From Scatomorpha gallistercoris (lineage in GTDB: Bacteria; Bacillota; Clostridia; Oscillospirales; Oscillospiraceae), in assembly GCA_018713005.1 (NCBI GenBank), contig DVFX01000069.1, positions 1-28,520 of the forward strand: DNA of 28,520 bases, given 5' to 3'. The notes beneath the pieces were generated by a model, which ran no database searches, was not told the DNA's origin, and saw only the letters and a program-made list of their open reading frames with translations. The position numbers and the translations under genes were made by a program. The stretch's first letter is position 1. Each line of letters starts with the position of its first letter. This document shows, piece after piece, positions 1-7,374 of the stretch.

Positions 1-113
1 GCGTTCTCGAGCGCCACGGCGGCCTCTTCCATGAAGTCGTCAACTCCGGCCATATCGTATCCGCCGAATACGGCCTTTTCAAATGTCCTCTCCCGGATGT
101 CCTGAGGGGTCAT
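1..113 (-). CDS. divIVA: DivIVA-family cell-division protein, N-terminal fragment cut by window edge
   Basis: Only the first 37 codons are in the window. They read MTPQDIRERTFEKAVFGGYD and continue with a GVDDFMEE stretch, which matches the DivIVA lipid-binding N-terminus (pattern TPxDI...F...GYD...VDDF). DivIVA proteins recognise negatively curved membrane at poles and septa and scaffold division or cell-wall proteins. The ATG at 113 follows a purine-rich GGAAGGAAG stretch. The gene lies downstream of sepF on the same strand, a classic Firmicutes division-cluster order, although ylmG and ylmH, which often lie between them, are absent here. The 240-bp gap to sepF holds a long hairpin. The C-terminal coiled coil cannot be seen. 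A short related paralogue of the DivIVA/GpsB type cannot be excluded from the N-terminus alone. Confidence 0.85.
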   Translation of the reverse strand, partial: MTPQDIRERTFEKAVFGGYDMAGVDDFMEEAAVALEN

Positions 114-137
114 GTCTCTATCTTCCTTCCCTTTTTG

Positions 138-300
138 AGGGCATATCCTGCGTCATGTCCCGCAAGTACGGAACGCCTGTGCGGACGCCTGCCGCGTTTC
201 GCGGCCTTAACGTACACAAAGTACGCCTGCGGCCGCGAAGCCTTGCATCCGCCTCGCCCATACGCCCCGTACAATGCGGTACAGACGCAGGAAAAGCCCT
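138..300. repeat. 163-nt long imperfect palindrome (giant hairpin) between sepF and divIVA
   Basis: Nested complementary arms run through the whole gap: 138-142 with 296-300; 146-154 with 284-292 (9 bp, perfect); 156-171 with 267-283 (one bulge and mismatches); 181-188 with 245-252 (one C/A, a G-U in minus-strand RNA); 198-206 with 231-239 (9 bp, perfect); and 211-215 with 221-225 around a 5-nt loop. In minus-strand RNA this would fold into one long rod in the 5' leader of divIVA or the 3' tail of sepF. It has no T-run, so it is not a simple terminator, and I see no T-box consensus. It could be a MITE/REP-type element or a structured leader; the sequence alone does not separate these. Confidence 0.8.
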
Positions 301-352
301 TGTTTTCATATTTTTTAAGTGAGTGTAGAATTGAGAAAATGCGGGACGTGAG

Positions 353-931
353 TTAGAAAAACACGCCGCCCGTCTCCATCTGGCTCATGGCGTCGGCCTC
401 AGTTACCTCCTCGCCGTTGGGCACGACGAGGTAGATGCTGCCGGAGACGCGCTTCACATAGCCCTGGAGGGCGTACGCCGCGCCGCTCATGAAGTCGAGC
501 AGGCGCCTCGCGTCCACCTTGCTGGCCTTTTCGAGGTTCAGCAGTATGGTTTTCCCCGCCAGAAGGCTGTCCGCCAGGCGGGCGCCGTCCTCGAAACGAG
601 TCGGAGATGCCATGGACATCTGGGGCTTCGCGTTCGCGGGAGCGGCCCGGCCGCCGCGCTGCGCCTGCGCTTCGGCGGCGTCGGCTTCGTCGGCCAGACG
701 GCGCTGCTCCCGCTTCGGTATTCGGAAGGCCGGCTTCGCGCGCGGCGCGGCCGGTATGCCATAGCTCTCCGGCGCGGCCTCCTCGCCGCTCGGGAAAAAG
801 CTTGAGCGGCGCTCCGCAGCCCCGGCCCCCTCCTCGGTGGAGGGCTGGTCGTCGGACGCCGAGCCGAAGAAGTCGTCGTCATCGTCGTCGTAGGGGTGGG
901 TCAGTTTTTTCAGTTCGTCGAGAAATCCCAT
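353..931 (-). CDS. sepF: SepF, FtsZ-ring membrane anchor
   Basis: This 192-residue protein has the SepF layout: an N-terminal amphipathic segment (MGFLDELKKL) that would bind membrane, a long acidic and low-complexity linker with a run of aspartates at about residues 15-20, and a C-terminal globular domain (about residues 108-192). The globular domain contains the family pattern of a FEDGARLADSLLAGKTILLNLE stretch, split here as FEDGARLADSL and ILLNLEKASK, then RRLLDFMSGAAYAL and SGSIYLVVPNGE. SepF tethers FtsZ filaments to the membrane and overlaps functionally with FtsA. The ATG at 931 follows GGGAG within the end of yggS, with 3 bp between the two genes, so translation is probably coupled. 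The linker is longer than in Bacillus homologues (about 150 aa). Confidence 0.95.
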   Translation of the reverse strand: MGFLDELKKLTHPYDDDDDDFFGSASDDQPSTEEGAGAAERRSSFFPSGEEAAPESYGIPAAPRAKPAFRIPKREQRRLADEADAAEAQAQRGGRAAPANAKPQMSMASPTRFEDGARLADSLLAGKTILLNLEKASKVDARRLLDFMSGAAYALQGYVKRVSGSIYLVVPNGEEVTEADAMSQMETGGVFF

Positions 932-934
932 CTC

Positions 935-1630
935 TTATCTCCCAACTGGCCGGGAATAATCCCTGGCCCCGAATATTGCGGAGCCGACGCGAACCACGTT
1001 CGCGCCCTCCTCTATGGCGGCCTCAAAATCGCCGCTCATACCCATGGACAAAAAGTCCATAGAGGTATTATCGTATTTTTTTGCACCGATGTCAATAAAA
1101 AGCTCGCGCATTGCGGCAAAATATGGCCTCGAATCATCCGCCGAGGCCCCTACAGGGGGTATTGCCATGAGCCCGCGCACCCTCACATGGGCCAGCGGGG
1201 CGGCAAATTCGACAGTTTTCAGCACATCCTCCGGCGCGAGGCCGCTCTTGGCCTCCTCGCGCCCTATATTCACCTCGAGCAGCACATCCTGCGTGACGCC
1301 CAGCTTTTCGGCGCGCCTGTCTATCAGCGTCAGCAGCTCTTCGCTGTCCACAGACTCTATCAGGTCCGCGACGCCGACCAGGTACTTTATCTTGTTCTTC
1401 TGCAAATGGCCTATGAAGTGCAGCGGCGCTCCGTCGTAGGCGTGCTGCTCATTCTTCTCCACCAGCTCCTGCACGCGGTTTTCACCGCAGGCGTCCACCC
1501 CGGCGGCGACCGCCTCTCGGACGCGCCCGGCGTCATTCATCTTGCTTGCGGCCACGAGCAGCACCCGCCGCCCCTGCGAGGCGGCCTCTATGCGCGCGCG
1601 CACGGCCGCAACATTTTCGGCTATGGACAT
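935..1630 (-). CDS. yggS: YggS/PLPBP-family pyridoxal-phosphate homeostasis protein
   Basis: This 231-residue protein has the single-domain TIM-barrel fold of the YggS/YlmE family, which binds PLP without known catalysis and buffers free PLP and keto/amino acids. The PLP lysine is K30 in LVAASK. Other family signatures are GENRVQEL, HFIGHLQKNK, LLEVNIGREEAKSG, VRGLMAIPP and LSMGMSGDFEAAIEEGA with VRVGSAIFGAR near the end. I place the start at the ATG at 1630 because AAGGAG sits 9 bases upstream; an upstream in-frame start at 1663 would overlap the preceding gene and lacks a good ribosome binding site. It sits directly before sepF, as in many Firmicutes. Confidence 0.95.
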   Translation of the reverse strand: MSIAENVAAVRARIEAASQGRRVLLVAASKMNDAGRVREAVAAGVDACGENRVQELVEKNEQHAYDGAPLHFIGHLQKNKIKYLVGVADLIESVDSEELLTLIDRRAEKLGVTQDVLLEVNIGREEAKSGLAPEDVLKTVEFAAPLAHVRVRGLMAIPPVGASADDSRPYFAAMRELFIDIGAKKYDNTSMDFLSMGMSGDFEAAIEEGANVVRVGSAIFGARDYSRPVGR

Positions 1631-1659
1631 TCTATCTATCTCCTTATTTGAGTGCTGCT

Positions 1660-2445
1660 TCAATCTCCGGCTACAATCCGCGCCGCGCTCCGGCGCAGCT
1701 CAATCGCGCCCGGCGGCAGCTCATCCGAAACGAACACGACCGCCCGCTCGCCGTTTTCGCTCTTTCCGGCGTACTCCGTCACGGCGCGGACGGAGAAGCC
1801 GTCGAACTCGAGCCTCACGTCCTCGCCCACGCCGGGCGCGTCCTGCGCGCGCAGCACCGTAACAAAGCGCCAGTCGTCGGAAAGCACCAGCTTTCCCGCG
1901 GCGTCCTCTATGGGCGACGGCGCCGAGGCGATGAGCTCCCGCGCCCCGGCCGCAGTGATTTCCTCCAGCGCGTCCGGACCCAGGTGCTCCAGGCCGTCGG
2001 CGGCGCTTGTCCACACGGCGCTGTGCGGCGCCGTCACAAGCTCATAATCCGCGCCGATGTCCGGCGAGTACAGCGCACGGAGCTTGAAGGCCCCGGACGC
2101 ATCGTCTACCGACGCGGCCGTCGCCGCCTCGCGCGTCGCCGCCACGGCTATCGAGGGGTCGTCCCTCGCCGCATCCCGCACGGCCTGGGCCAGCCCCTCG
2201 CTCCCATCTGAGCTCGCAAGCAGGGCGGAGCCTGCGGCGACGCGCCCGTTATCTGCGGCGAGGACTATGTACTCCCCCTCGGGGCGGCGCACAATCTGCT
2301 CGTCGCGCACGGCGATGCCCTTGCACTCGAGCGCGCACGGCGTCTCAGGCGCTGCGGAGCCCTCCGCAGAGGGCGTGAGCGCGCCCGGCGGCGACGCCAG
2401 CCAGGCCGTCGCGGCCACGAGGATGAGCGCCGCCGAGACGCTCAT
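1660..2445 (-). CDS. Membrane-anchored HlyD-like (periplasmic-adaptor-type) protein of unknown role
   Basis: This 261-residue protein has an N-terminal hydrophobic segment (about residues 2-22) that should act as an uncleaved signal anchor, followed by an extracytoplasmic Ala/Glu-rich domain. The stretch KGIAVRDEQIVRRPEGEYIV, followed by NGRVAAGSALL, has the form of a lipoyl/barrel-sandwich start in HlyD-type adaptors, and ALYSPDIGADYELVTAP and DVRLEFDGFSVRAVTEY could be barrel strands of the same fold. No long coiled-coil hairpin is visible, so a true efflux adaptor is doubtful. The ATG at 2445 is chosen because GGAG lies 5 bases upstream; a TTG at 2466 is the alternative. It lies between hfq and yggS with a 21-bp gap to hfq, which suggests cotranscription with the division genes. 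The function is not established. Confidence 0.6.
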   Translation of the reverse strand: MSVSAALILVAATAWLASPPGALTPSAEGSAAPETPCALECKGIAVRDEQIVRRPEGEYIVLAADNGRVAAGSALLASSDGSEGLAQAVRDAARDDPSIAVAATREAATAASVDDASGAFKLRALYSPDIGADYELVTAPHSAVWTSAADGLEHLGPDALEEITAAGARELIASAPSPIEDAAGKLVLSDDWRFVTVLRAQDAPGVGEDVRLEFDGFSVRAVTEYAGKSENGERAVVFVSDELPPGAIELRRSAARIVAGD

Positions 2446-2466
2446 CGCCAACTCCGAGCGCGCCAA

Positions 2467-2703
2467 TTATGTACTCGAGCTCTCCACGCCGTCGAGCACC
2501 ACGGGGCGCACGGGCGCGATGGTCGAAATGGCGTGCTTGTATATGAGCTGCTGCTTGCCGTCCGAGTCTATTACGACGGTGAAGCCGTCGAAGGCGCGCA
2601 GCACGCCGCGCAGCTGGAAGCCGTTCATCAGGAAGAGCGTCACGGGCACGCGCTCGATGCGGGCGCGGTTGAGGAAAACGTCCTGCAGGTTCTTTTTATC
2701 CAT
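2467..2703 (-). CDS. hfq: RNA chaperone Hfq
   Basis: At 78 residues this is a standard-length Hfq. The Sm1 region reads NLQDVFLNRARIERVPVTLF and continues FLMNGFQLRGVLRAFDGFTVVI; the Sm2 region has QQLIYKHAISTIAP, with the conserved YKHA signature that lines the proximal RNA-binding face. Hfq forms a hexameric ring that binds U-rich and A-rich RNA and helps small RNAs act. The ATG follows AAGGAG with an 8-base spacer. It is downstream of miaA, the widespread miaA-hfq order, but a promoter-like sequence upstream suggests it can also be transcribed on its own. The C-terminal tail is short and Ser/Thr-rich. Confidence 0.97.
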   Translation of the reverse strand: MDKKNLQDVFLNRARIERVPVTLFLMNGFQLRGVLRAFDGFTVVIDSDGKQQLIYKHAISTIAPVRPVVLDGVESSST

Positions 2704-2739
2704 ATCTCTCGCTCCTTGCCGGGCGGGAGGTGGATTTAC

Positions 2740-2768
2740 ATAATATCACATCCCGCCGCACATATAAA
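2740..2768 (-). promoter_or_regulatory. Candidate sigma-A promoter for hfq and the downstream division cluster
   Basis: On the minus strand, TTTATA (2768-2763), a 17-bp spacer and TATTAT (2745-2740) with an extended-10 TGA lie about 40-70 bp before the hfq start. The spacing is ideal but the -35 is weak. The AT-rich island stands out in the GC-rich surroundings. Confidence 0.4.
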
Positions 2769-2778
2769 TAGTAATATT

Positions 2779-2809
2779 GTACAAAACGAGACTTTTCCGC
2801 GTTTTGCAC
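2779..2809. promoter_or_regulatory. Hairpin between miaA and hfq (weak terminator, attenuator or operator)
   Basis: GTACAAAACG (2779-2788) and CGTTTTGCAC (2800-2809) are complementary with one mismatch around an 11-nt loop. It follows the miaA stop closely and precedes the putative hfq promoter. It lacks a clear U-tract, so a full terminator is doubtful. Confidence 0.4.
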
Positions 2810-2813
2810 GCCA

Positions 2814-3755
2814 TTATATTATACCGTGAGCGGTGAGGAAAGCTGTCGAATCGCGCGTTGCGGCGGTGATGTCGGGCTCGCGGCCCCATCGTATCCACAG
2901 CGCGTCCGGCTTGGAGCGCAGCCAGGTGAGCTGGCGCTTGGCATAGCGGCGGCTCTCGCGTTTGATGGCCTCCACGGCCTCATCGCGCGTTATTTCGCCG
3001 CTGAGCGCGGCCCAGGCCTCCTTGTAGCCTATAGCCTGGCGCGCCGTGTTGGAGGCCCCGCGGGAAAACACCCGTTCCACCTCTTCAAACAGCCCGGCGG
3101 CGACCATCTCGTCCACGCGCGCGTCGATGCGCGCGTAAAGCGCGGCGCGCTCGGCGAAGTCGAGGACTATATAGGCCGCGTCGTACTTGGGCGGCCGCGC
3201 ACGCGTGCGCCTGTCGTGCTCGGTCATCGTCTCGCCCGTGAGCAGATAGATTTCCATGGCGCGCACGATGCGCTTCTTGTCGGCGGGATGGAGCCTGGCC
3301 GCGCGCTCGGGGTCGAGCTGCGAGAGCTCCTTGAGCATGGCTTCGCCGCCTATCTCGTCGTACCGGCCTTCTAGCTCGGCCCGGCAGAGCTCCCCGGCCC
3401 CGGTGCGCTCGGAAAACTCCGTGCCGCGCACCAGCGAGTCTATGTACAGCCCCGTGCCGCCGACGACGATTGGCAGCTTCCCCCGGGAGAGTATGTCCTG
3501 TACGGCCGCGTCCGCCGCCTCCACATAGCGCGAGACGCTCCACTCCTCTGCCGGCTCCGCTATATCTATCATGTGGTGCGGCGCGGCGGCGAGCTCCTCC
3601 GGAGAGGGCTTGGCCGTGCCTATGTCCATGCCCCGGTATATCTGCATCGAGTCGCCGGAGACTATCTCCCCGTCCAGGGCGCGCGCGAGCTCTATACCCA
3701 GCCGGGTCTTGCCCGTGGCCGTGGGACCGGTTACGACAGCTATCTTGGGCTGCAT
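2814..3755 (-). CDS. miaA: tRNA dimethylallyltransferase MiaA
   Basis: This 313-residue protein matches MiaA in length. The P-loop is GPTATGKT at residues 10-17, followed by GEIVSGDSMQIYRGMDIGTAK, which here splits into the substrate-binding DSMQIYRGMDIGTAKPS motif, then HHMIDI, VVGGTGLYI and the tRNA-binding region with RQAIGYKEAW and YAKRQLTWLR. MiaA transfers a dimethylallyl group to N6 of A37 in tRNAs reading UNN codons; the product is the substrate of MiaB, encoded nearby. The ATG at 3755 follows GGGGGT. It heads the leftward cluster and diverges from degV across 100 bp of AT-rich DNA that must hold both promoters. Confidence 0.96.
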   Translation of the reverse strand: MQPKIAVVTGPTATGKTRLGIELARALDGEIVSGDSMQIYRGMDIGTAKPSPEELAAAPHHMIDIAEPAEEWSVSRYVEAADAAVQDILSRGKLPIVVGGTGLYIDSLVRGTEFSERTGAGELCRAELEGRYDEIGGEAMLKELSQLDPERAARLHPADKKRIVRAMEIYLLTGETMTEHDRRTRARPPKYDAAYIVLDFAERAALYARIDARVDEMVAAGLFEEVERVFSRGASNTARQAIGYKEAWAALSGEITRDEAVEAIKRESRRYAKRQLTWLRSKPDALWIRWGREPDITAATRDSTAFLTAHGII

Positions 3756-3855
3756 ATGAAAACCCCCATCATTTCATTATTGTGGTACAAATAGTGGTAG
3801 AAAATTTGATAATTGTGTGTTAGTATATACATCGCAAATGGTAAGGAGGATATCC

Positions 3856-4698
3856 ATGAAAGTTAAGATATCAACCGACAGCACCTGCGACCTCCCGCGC
3901 GAGTTTATTGAGCGCTATAACATCGGCGTACTGCCGCTGTACATAATCCGGGACGGCGTCTCCCTGCGTGACGGCATCGACATCACCGCTCAGGATATGT
4001 ACGAGTACACCGAAAAGACCGGCAAGCTGTGCAGTACGGCTGCGGTCACCGTCGCAGACTACACCAACTCCTGGACGGAGTGGCTCCGCGACGCGGACGC
4101 CATAGTTCACGTCGCCTTCTCCAGCGAGCTCTCCGCAAGCTGCAACAACGCCCGCATCGCCGCAGAGGAGTTCGGCAACGTCACTGTCGTGGACTCGCTC
4201 AATCTCTCGACCGGCTTCGGGCAGCTTGTGCTCGACGCGGCCATCATGGCGGAGGAGGGGTACTCTCCCGAGGAGATAGCCGCCGAGGTGGAGCGGCTGG
4301 TGCCGAAGATGGACGTCAGCTTCGTGCTCAACACTCTGGAATATCTCCGCAAGGGCGGCCGCTGCACCACCATCCAGGCGCTGGGCGCCAACCTGCTCGG
4401 CCTCAAGCCCTGCATTGAGGTGCACGACGGCAAGATGGGCGTCGCCAAGAAGTACCGCGGCAAGATTGAGGCCGCGTACCACCAGTACATCCGCGACCGG
4501 CTCCAGGGGCGCGACGACATCGACCTCAGGCGCGTGTTCATCACCGACTCCGGCCTGCCCGACGACGTCAGGGCCCGCCTGCGCGAAACGGTGCTCGAGT
4601 GCCAGCCCTTCAAGGAGGTCTACAACAACCCCGCCGGCTGCACGATAAGCGGCCACTGCGGCCCCTGGTGCATGGGCGTGCTCTACTACCACAAGTGA
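3856..4698 (+). CDS. DegV-family fatty-acid-binding protein
   Basis: This 280-residue protein starts KVKISTDSTCDLP, the DegV N-terminal signature, and carries SSELSASCNNAR and VVDSLNLSTGFG, which form the fatty-acid carboxylate pocket, and later LEYLRKGGRCT and SGHCGPW(C). DegV/FakB proteins bind a fatty acid and present it to the kinase FakA, which makes acyl-phosphate for phospholipid synthesis; no FakA gene is in view. The ATG at 3856 is preceded by AAGGAGGAT at good spacing, so the upstream in-frame codons are not used. It is a single-gene unit that ends in a strong terminator. It sits between mutL and miaA, genes that are adjacent in many Clostridia, and so may be an insertion into that cluster. 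Confidence 0.93.
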   Translation: MKVKISTDSTCDLPREFIERYNIGVLPLYIIRDGVSLRDGIDITAQDMYEYTEKTGKLCSTAAVTVADYTNSWTEWLRDADAIVHVAFSSELSASCNNARIAAEEFGNVTVVDSLNLSTGFGQLVLDAAIMAEEGYSPEEIAAEVERLVPKMDVSFVLNTLEYLRKGGRCTTIQALGANLLGLKPCIEVHDGKMGVAKKYRGKIEAAYHQYIRDRLQGRDDIDLRRVFITDSGLPDDVRARLRETVLECQPFKEVYNNPAGCTISGHCGPWCMGVLYYHK

Positions 4699-4708
4699 AT
4701 CCGGCCTC

Positions 4709-4742
4709 TGCCCGGGACAGACGAACTGTCCCGGGCATTTTT
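4709..4742 (+). terminator. Rho-independent terminator of degV
   Basis: TGCCCGGGACAG (4709-4720) and CTGTCCCGGGCA (4726-4737) form a perfect 12-bp stem with a 5-nt loop (ACGAA), followed by TTTTT at 4738-4742, 11 bp after the degV stop. Confidence 0.95.
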
Positions 4743-4797
4743 GCCCGCCGCAGGGGGCCGCCGCCAGTCGGCGGTGGCTGCTGCACCCCGCGGGGAT

Positions 4798-4825
4798 GCT
4801 TTCTTTGCTCTTGGCCAAAGAAAGC
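4798..4825. repeat. Perfect 10-bp inverted repeat with 8-nt loop
   Basis: GCTTTCTTTG (4798-4807) and CAAAGAAAGC (4816-4825) pair perfectly. There is no T-tract. It is followed by a C-rich run. It resembles the short palindromes often scattered in intergenic DNA of gut Clostridia, but copy number cannot be judged from one window. Confidence 0.7.
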
Positions 4826-5029
4826 ACCCCCACACCCCCGAAAGGGAAGCCGCTTTGGGTGCGAACCCAACGTACCCATCGCATCACCCAGCGTCCGTAT
4901 GACTAAACGTGGTCATCCCGTAGTCAGAGGGTACTTGTGCACCGCCATTCGCGGTTCTCGGCCTTACAGCCGGCCGCTGCCGGGTGGTAAGTTTATGTCG
5001 GATGCGCCGCTGTAACATTGCAAGTTAGT

Positions 5030-5211
5030 TGTAGGGGCTTATCGTCCCCTCCCGGCGTGGGCTATGCTGCAACGCCCTGGCTGCGCTTGGCGTTCATCGA
5101 GCGCCTACCCGAGCCTCCCTCAAGAGGGATCCTAAGGCTTGTGTGTTACCGACGCCGCGGCATCCGCAGCACATCCCTCCCACGGGCAGGCGGGGACGAT
5201 AAGCCCCTACA
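5030..5211. repeat. 182-bp element with perfect 20-bp terminal inverted repeats (MITE/REP-like)
   Basis: The 20 bases at 5030-5049 (TGTAGGGGCTTATCGTCCCC) are the exact reverse complement of 5192-5211. Complementarity continues imperfectly inward (CGTGGG near 5055 with CCCACG near 5179, and GCTGC/GCAGC further in), and the centre holds CCCTC-AA-GAGGG at 5117-5128. The element encodes no protein. Size, terminal symmetry and lack of genes fit a non-autonomous miniature element or REP-type hairpin; no clear target-site duplication is visible. Confidence 0.7.
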
Positions 5212-5374
5212 TCAAACCCTCAACCACGCGCGTATATCGCCAGCCCGACATCAACTTCAATGTCGCGGCCCGTTTCTCGCTCACGCGAGAGCGGCGGCGC
5301 GGCGCTGTCGCCTACAGAGCACTCGCGAACGCTGCTGCGGCGTGTGCCCACGCTGCAAGCGTCTGCCCCCAAAG

Positions 5375-7297
5375 TTACACTATCCGCTTAAATTGTTTGT
5401 CCAAGTCCTTCCTCGTCAGCACCCAGGACACGGGCCTGCCGTGCGGGCAGTAGCGCACGCGGCCGGAGCACACTGCCTCGGCCAGGCGGGCAATTTCCTC
5501 CGGCTCGCTGCTCGGCCCGGCTTTGATGGCCGCCTTGCAGGCCACGGTCTTGAGCAGCTCGGCCCGGGCGTTGGCTATGTCCGGCTTGCGCGAGGCGGCC
5601 AGGGCCTCGCCCGCCTCCTCCAGGGCGGCCGCCGCCTCCTGCGGCGAGAGCGTCGCCGGTGCGGCGCGGAGTATGAAGGCGTTGCTGCCGAATGAGTCGT
5701 AATCAAATCCCAGCGCGGCGAGCGTCCCGGCATTGGCCTCGAGCGCGGCGGCGCAGTCTGCGGAGGCGGTGAAGGTCACCGGCTCGAGCAGCGTCTGGCT
5801 GTTGGCGGGTGCGTCGCGTTCCATCAGCGAGTCATAGAGCATGCGCTCGTGCGCGGCGTGCTTGTCTATGATGACCAGGGCGTCGCCCTGCTGCGCGAGT
5901 ATGTACAGGCCCAGCGCCTCGCCTATCACGCGCACCGGCTCGGTCTCCGGCGCGCTCTCCATGCAGGCGGGAGCCTCTTCGCGCGTCCAGGCCACGTCCG
6001 GCGTCTCTTCAGGCGCGGCCTCAGTCTGCTTTGGCAGCGGGGCGGACGGCACGCGGGCCGGAGGCGGCTCGAGCCTGCCGCTCCACGCGGCGGGCCTGGA
6101 GCTGAGGTCGAAGCTGGTCTGCACCCCGGAGGCCGGGCTGCTGAAGGACATGGCGCCGGCGTCATTCTCCGGCTCTTCCCTGCGGCCGAAGCCGCCGAAC
6201 CAGCGCGGAGCGGCCCTGGCCGGGCGCTCGTTCTCCGCCTCGCCCCGGTCGGCGCCGGAGGAGAACTTCACCGGCGGGCGCTCCGCCGCCTCCACCGGCG
6301 CGCGCTTTTCCTCCAGCGCGCCCAGCACGGCGTAGTGTACGGCGTTGAACACCGCGCGCTCGTCGGAGAACTTGACCTCCATCTTCGTCGGGTGCACGTT
6401 CACATCCACCGCCGCCGCGTTCAGCGTGAGGTATATGACGCAGGCGGGAAACTTTCCGGTGAGCAGCGTGCCGCGATAGGCCTGCTCCACCGCCGCCTGC
6501 AGCAGCTGGCTCTTGATATACCGGCCGTTCACGAAGAAATACTGCGCGCTGCGGCTGCCGCGCCCCGTGGTCGGGGCCCCGGTGAAGCCAGAGGCGCGCA
6601 CGGGTCCCAGCCCCTCCGCCGAGGCCACCGGCAGCATGCCCAGGGCCAGGTCACGGCCCAGAAGCGCGTATATCGCGCTCTCGGCGCGGCTGTCGCCCGG
6701 AGTGAAGAACTCCTCCTTGCCGTCCCGGATGCAGCGGATGGAGACGTCCGGCCTGCCCAGCGCGCAGCGCATGGCCGCCTGTACGCAGGACATGCCCTCT
6801 GCGCGATCGCTCTTGAGGAACTTGCGACGCGCGGGCGTGTTGTAGAAGAGCCCGCGCACGGATATGCTCGTGCCCTCGGGCGCGCCGTCGGGCCGCATCT
6901 CCATGATGTCCCCGGCGTCAAGGCGCATGTACGTCCCCTCCATGGCCCCGCGCTCGCAGGTGGAGAGCTCTATGTGCGATACGCTGGATATGGCCGCGAG
7001 CGCCTCGCCCCTGAAGCCCAGCGTGCCTATGGCCTCCAGGCCGCGCTCGTCATGCAGCTTGCTGGTGGCGTGGCGCAGGAAGGCCACGCCCGCGTCCTCG
7101 GCGGACATGCCGCAGCCGTCGTCGGTCACGCGGATGAGCTCCGCGCCGCCGCCGCTTATCTCAACCGTTATGTTCCTGGCCCCTGCGTCTATGGCGTTCT
7201 CGACAAGCTCCTTGACCGCCGACGCGGGCCGCTCCACAACCTCGCCCGCCGCGATGAGGTCCGCGACATGCGGGGAAAGTATATTTATTCTGGGCAT
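5375..7297 (-). CDS. mutL: DNA mismatch repair protein MutL
   Basis: This 640-residue protein has the GHKL ATPase N-terminus: ELVENAIDAGA (motif I), DDGCGM (motif II), TLGFRGEAL (motif III), then the S5-like domain and a Pro/Ala-rich linker (about residues 345-445). The C-terminal domain carries the endonuclease-type metal motif as DKHAAHERMLYD (residues 478-489), plus ACKAAIKAG and CPHGRP. The Bacillus/Clostridia consensus is DQHAxxExxxxE, so the Q and last E are K and D here; the nicking activity is probably kept but is not certain. MutL couples MutS mismatch recognition to strand incision and excision. The ATG at 7297 follows GAGGTG. It diverges from miaB-mutS rather than following mutS. 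Confidence 0.97.
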   Translation of the reverse strand: MPRINILSPHVADLIAAGEVVERPASAVKELVENAIDAGARNITVEISGGGAELIRVTDDGCGMSAEDAGVAFLRHATSKLHDERGLEAIGTLGFRGEALAAISSVSHIELSTCERGAMEGTYMRLDAGDIMEMRPDGAPEGTSISVRGLFYNTPARRKFLKSDRAEGMSCVQAAMRCALGRPDVSIRCIRDGKEEFFTPGDSRAESAIYALLGRDLALGMLPVASAEGLGPVRASGFTGAPTTGRGSRSAQYFFVNGRYIKSQLLQAAVEQAYRGTLLTGKFPACVIYLTLNAAAVDVNVHPTKMEVKFSDERAVFNAVHYAVLGALEEKRAPVEAAERPPVKFSSGADRGEAENERPARAAPRWFGGFGRREEPENDAGAMSFSSPASGVQTSFDLSSRPAAWSGRLEPPPARVPSAPLPKQTEAAPEETPDVAWTREEAPACMESAPETEPVRVIGEALGLYILAQQGDALVIIDKHAAHERMLYDSLMERDAPANSQTLLEPVTFTASADCAAALEANAGTLAALGFDYDSFGSNAFILRAAPATLSPQEAAAALEEAGEALAASRKPDIANARAELLKTVACKAAIKAGPSSEPEEIARLAEAVCSGRVRYCPHGRPVSWVLTRKDLDKQFKRIV

Positions 7298-7328
7298 AAT
7301 GCACCTCGTTGTTTCGATGTTTTCTCCT

Positions 7329-7334
7329 ATTATA
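7329..7334 (-). promoter_or_regulatory. -10 element of the mutL promoter
   Basis: A consensus TATAAT lies on the minus strand 32 bp before the mutL ATG. The best -35 is only TGGAAA at an 18-bp spacer, so the full promoter is tentative. It is interleaved with the divergent miaB promoter. Confidence 0.45.
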
Positions 7335-7345
7335 ATTGAAAGGCG

Positions 7346-7374
7346 TTGAACTTTCCAGCCATAAATGCTAAAAT
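7346..7374 (+). promoter_or_regulatory. Sigma-A promoter for miaB-mutS
   Basis: TTGAAC (7346-7351), a 17-bp spacer and TAAAAT (7369-7374) give a good vegetative promoter. It would leave a GC-rich leader of about 190 nt before miaB, with an inverted repeat around GCGCCTC/GAGGCGGCGC (roughly 7443-7472) that could fold. Confidence 0.65.

Larger units (their letters stand above)
4743..5374. other. 630-bp gene-free region between degV and mutL, rich in inverted repeats
   Basis: No open frame here has a ribosome binding site or recognisable protein. The stretch contains a hairpin at 4798-4825, a 182-bp element with terminal inverted repeats at 5030-5211, and a small stem TCTCGC/GCGAGA about 90 bp past the mutL stop. 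It is the 3' side of both neighbouring genes, a tolerant place for element insertion. Confidence 0.7.

Noticed and set aside
113..353. T-box riboswitch upstream of divIVA
   Set aside because: The conserved T-box sequence and an alternative terminator with U-tract are missing; the hairpin has a different shape.
3776..3855. A defined promoter for degV or miaA
   Set aside because: The 100-bp AT-rich gap has several TATA-like hexamers but none with a good -35 at 16-18 bp, so no position could be chosen.
3871..4887. 338-aa minus-strand frame opposite degV
   Set aside because: Antisense shadow of degV that runs through the degV terminator; no start signal and no recognisable domain.
4599..5015. 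138-aa frame after degV
   Set aside because: It overlaps the degV end and passes through a terminator; no ribosome binding site and no family resemblance.
5849..7339. 496-aa plus-strand frame opposite mutL
   Set aside because: Antisense shadow of mutL caused by high GC; composition is Arg/Gly/His/Ala-rich and there is no protein signature.
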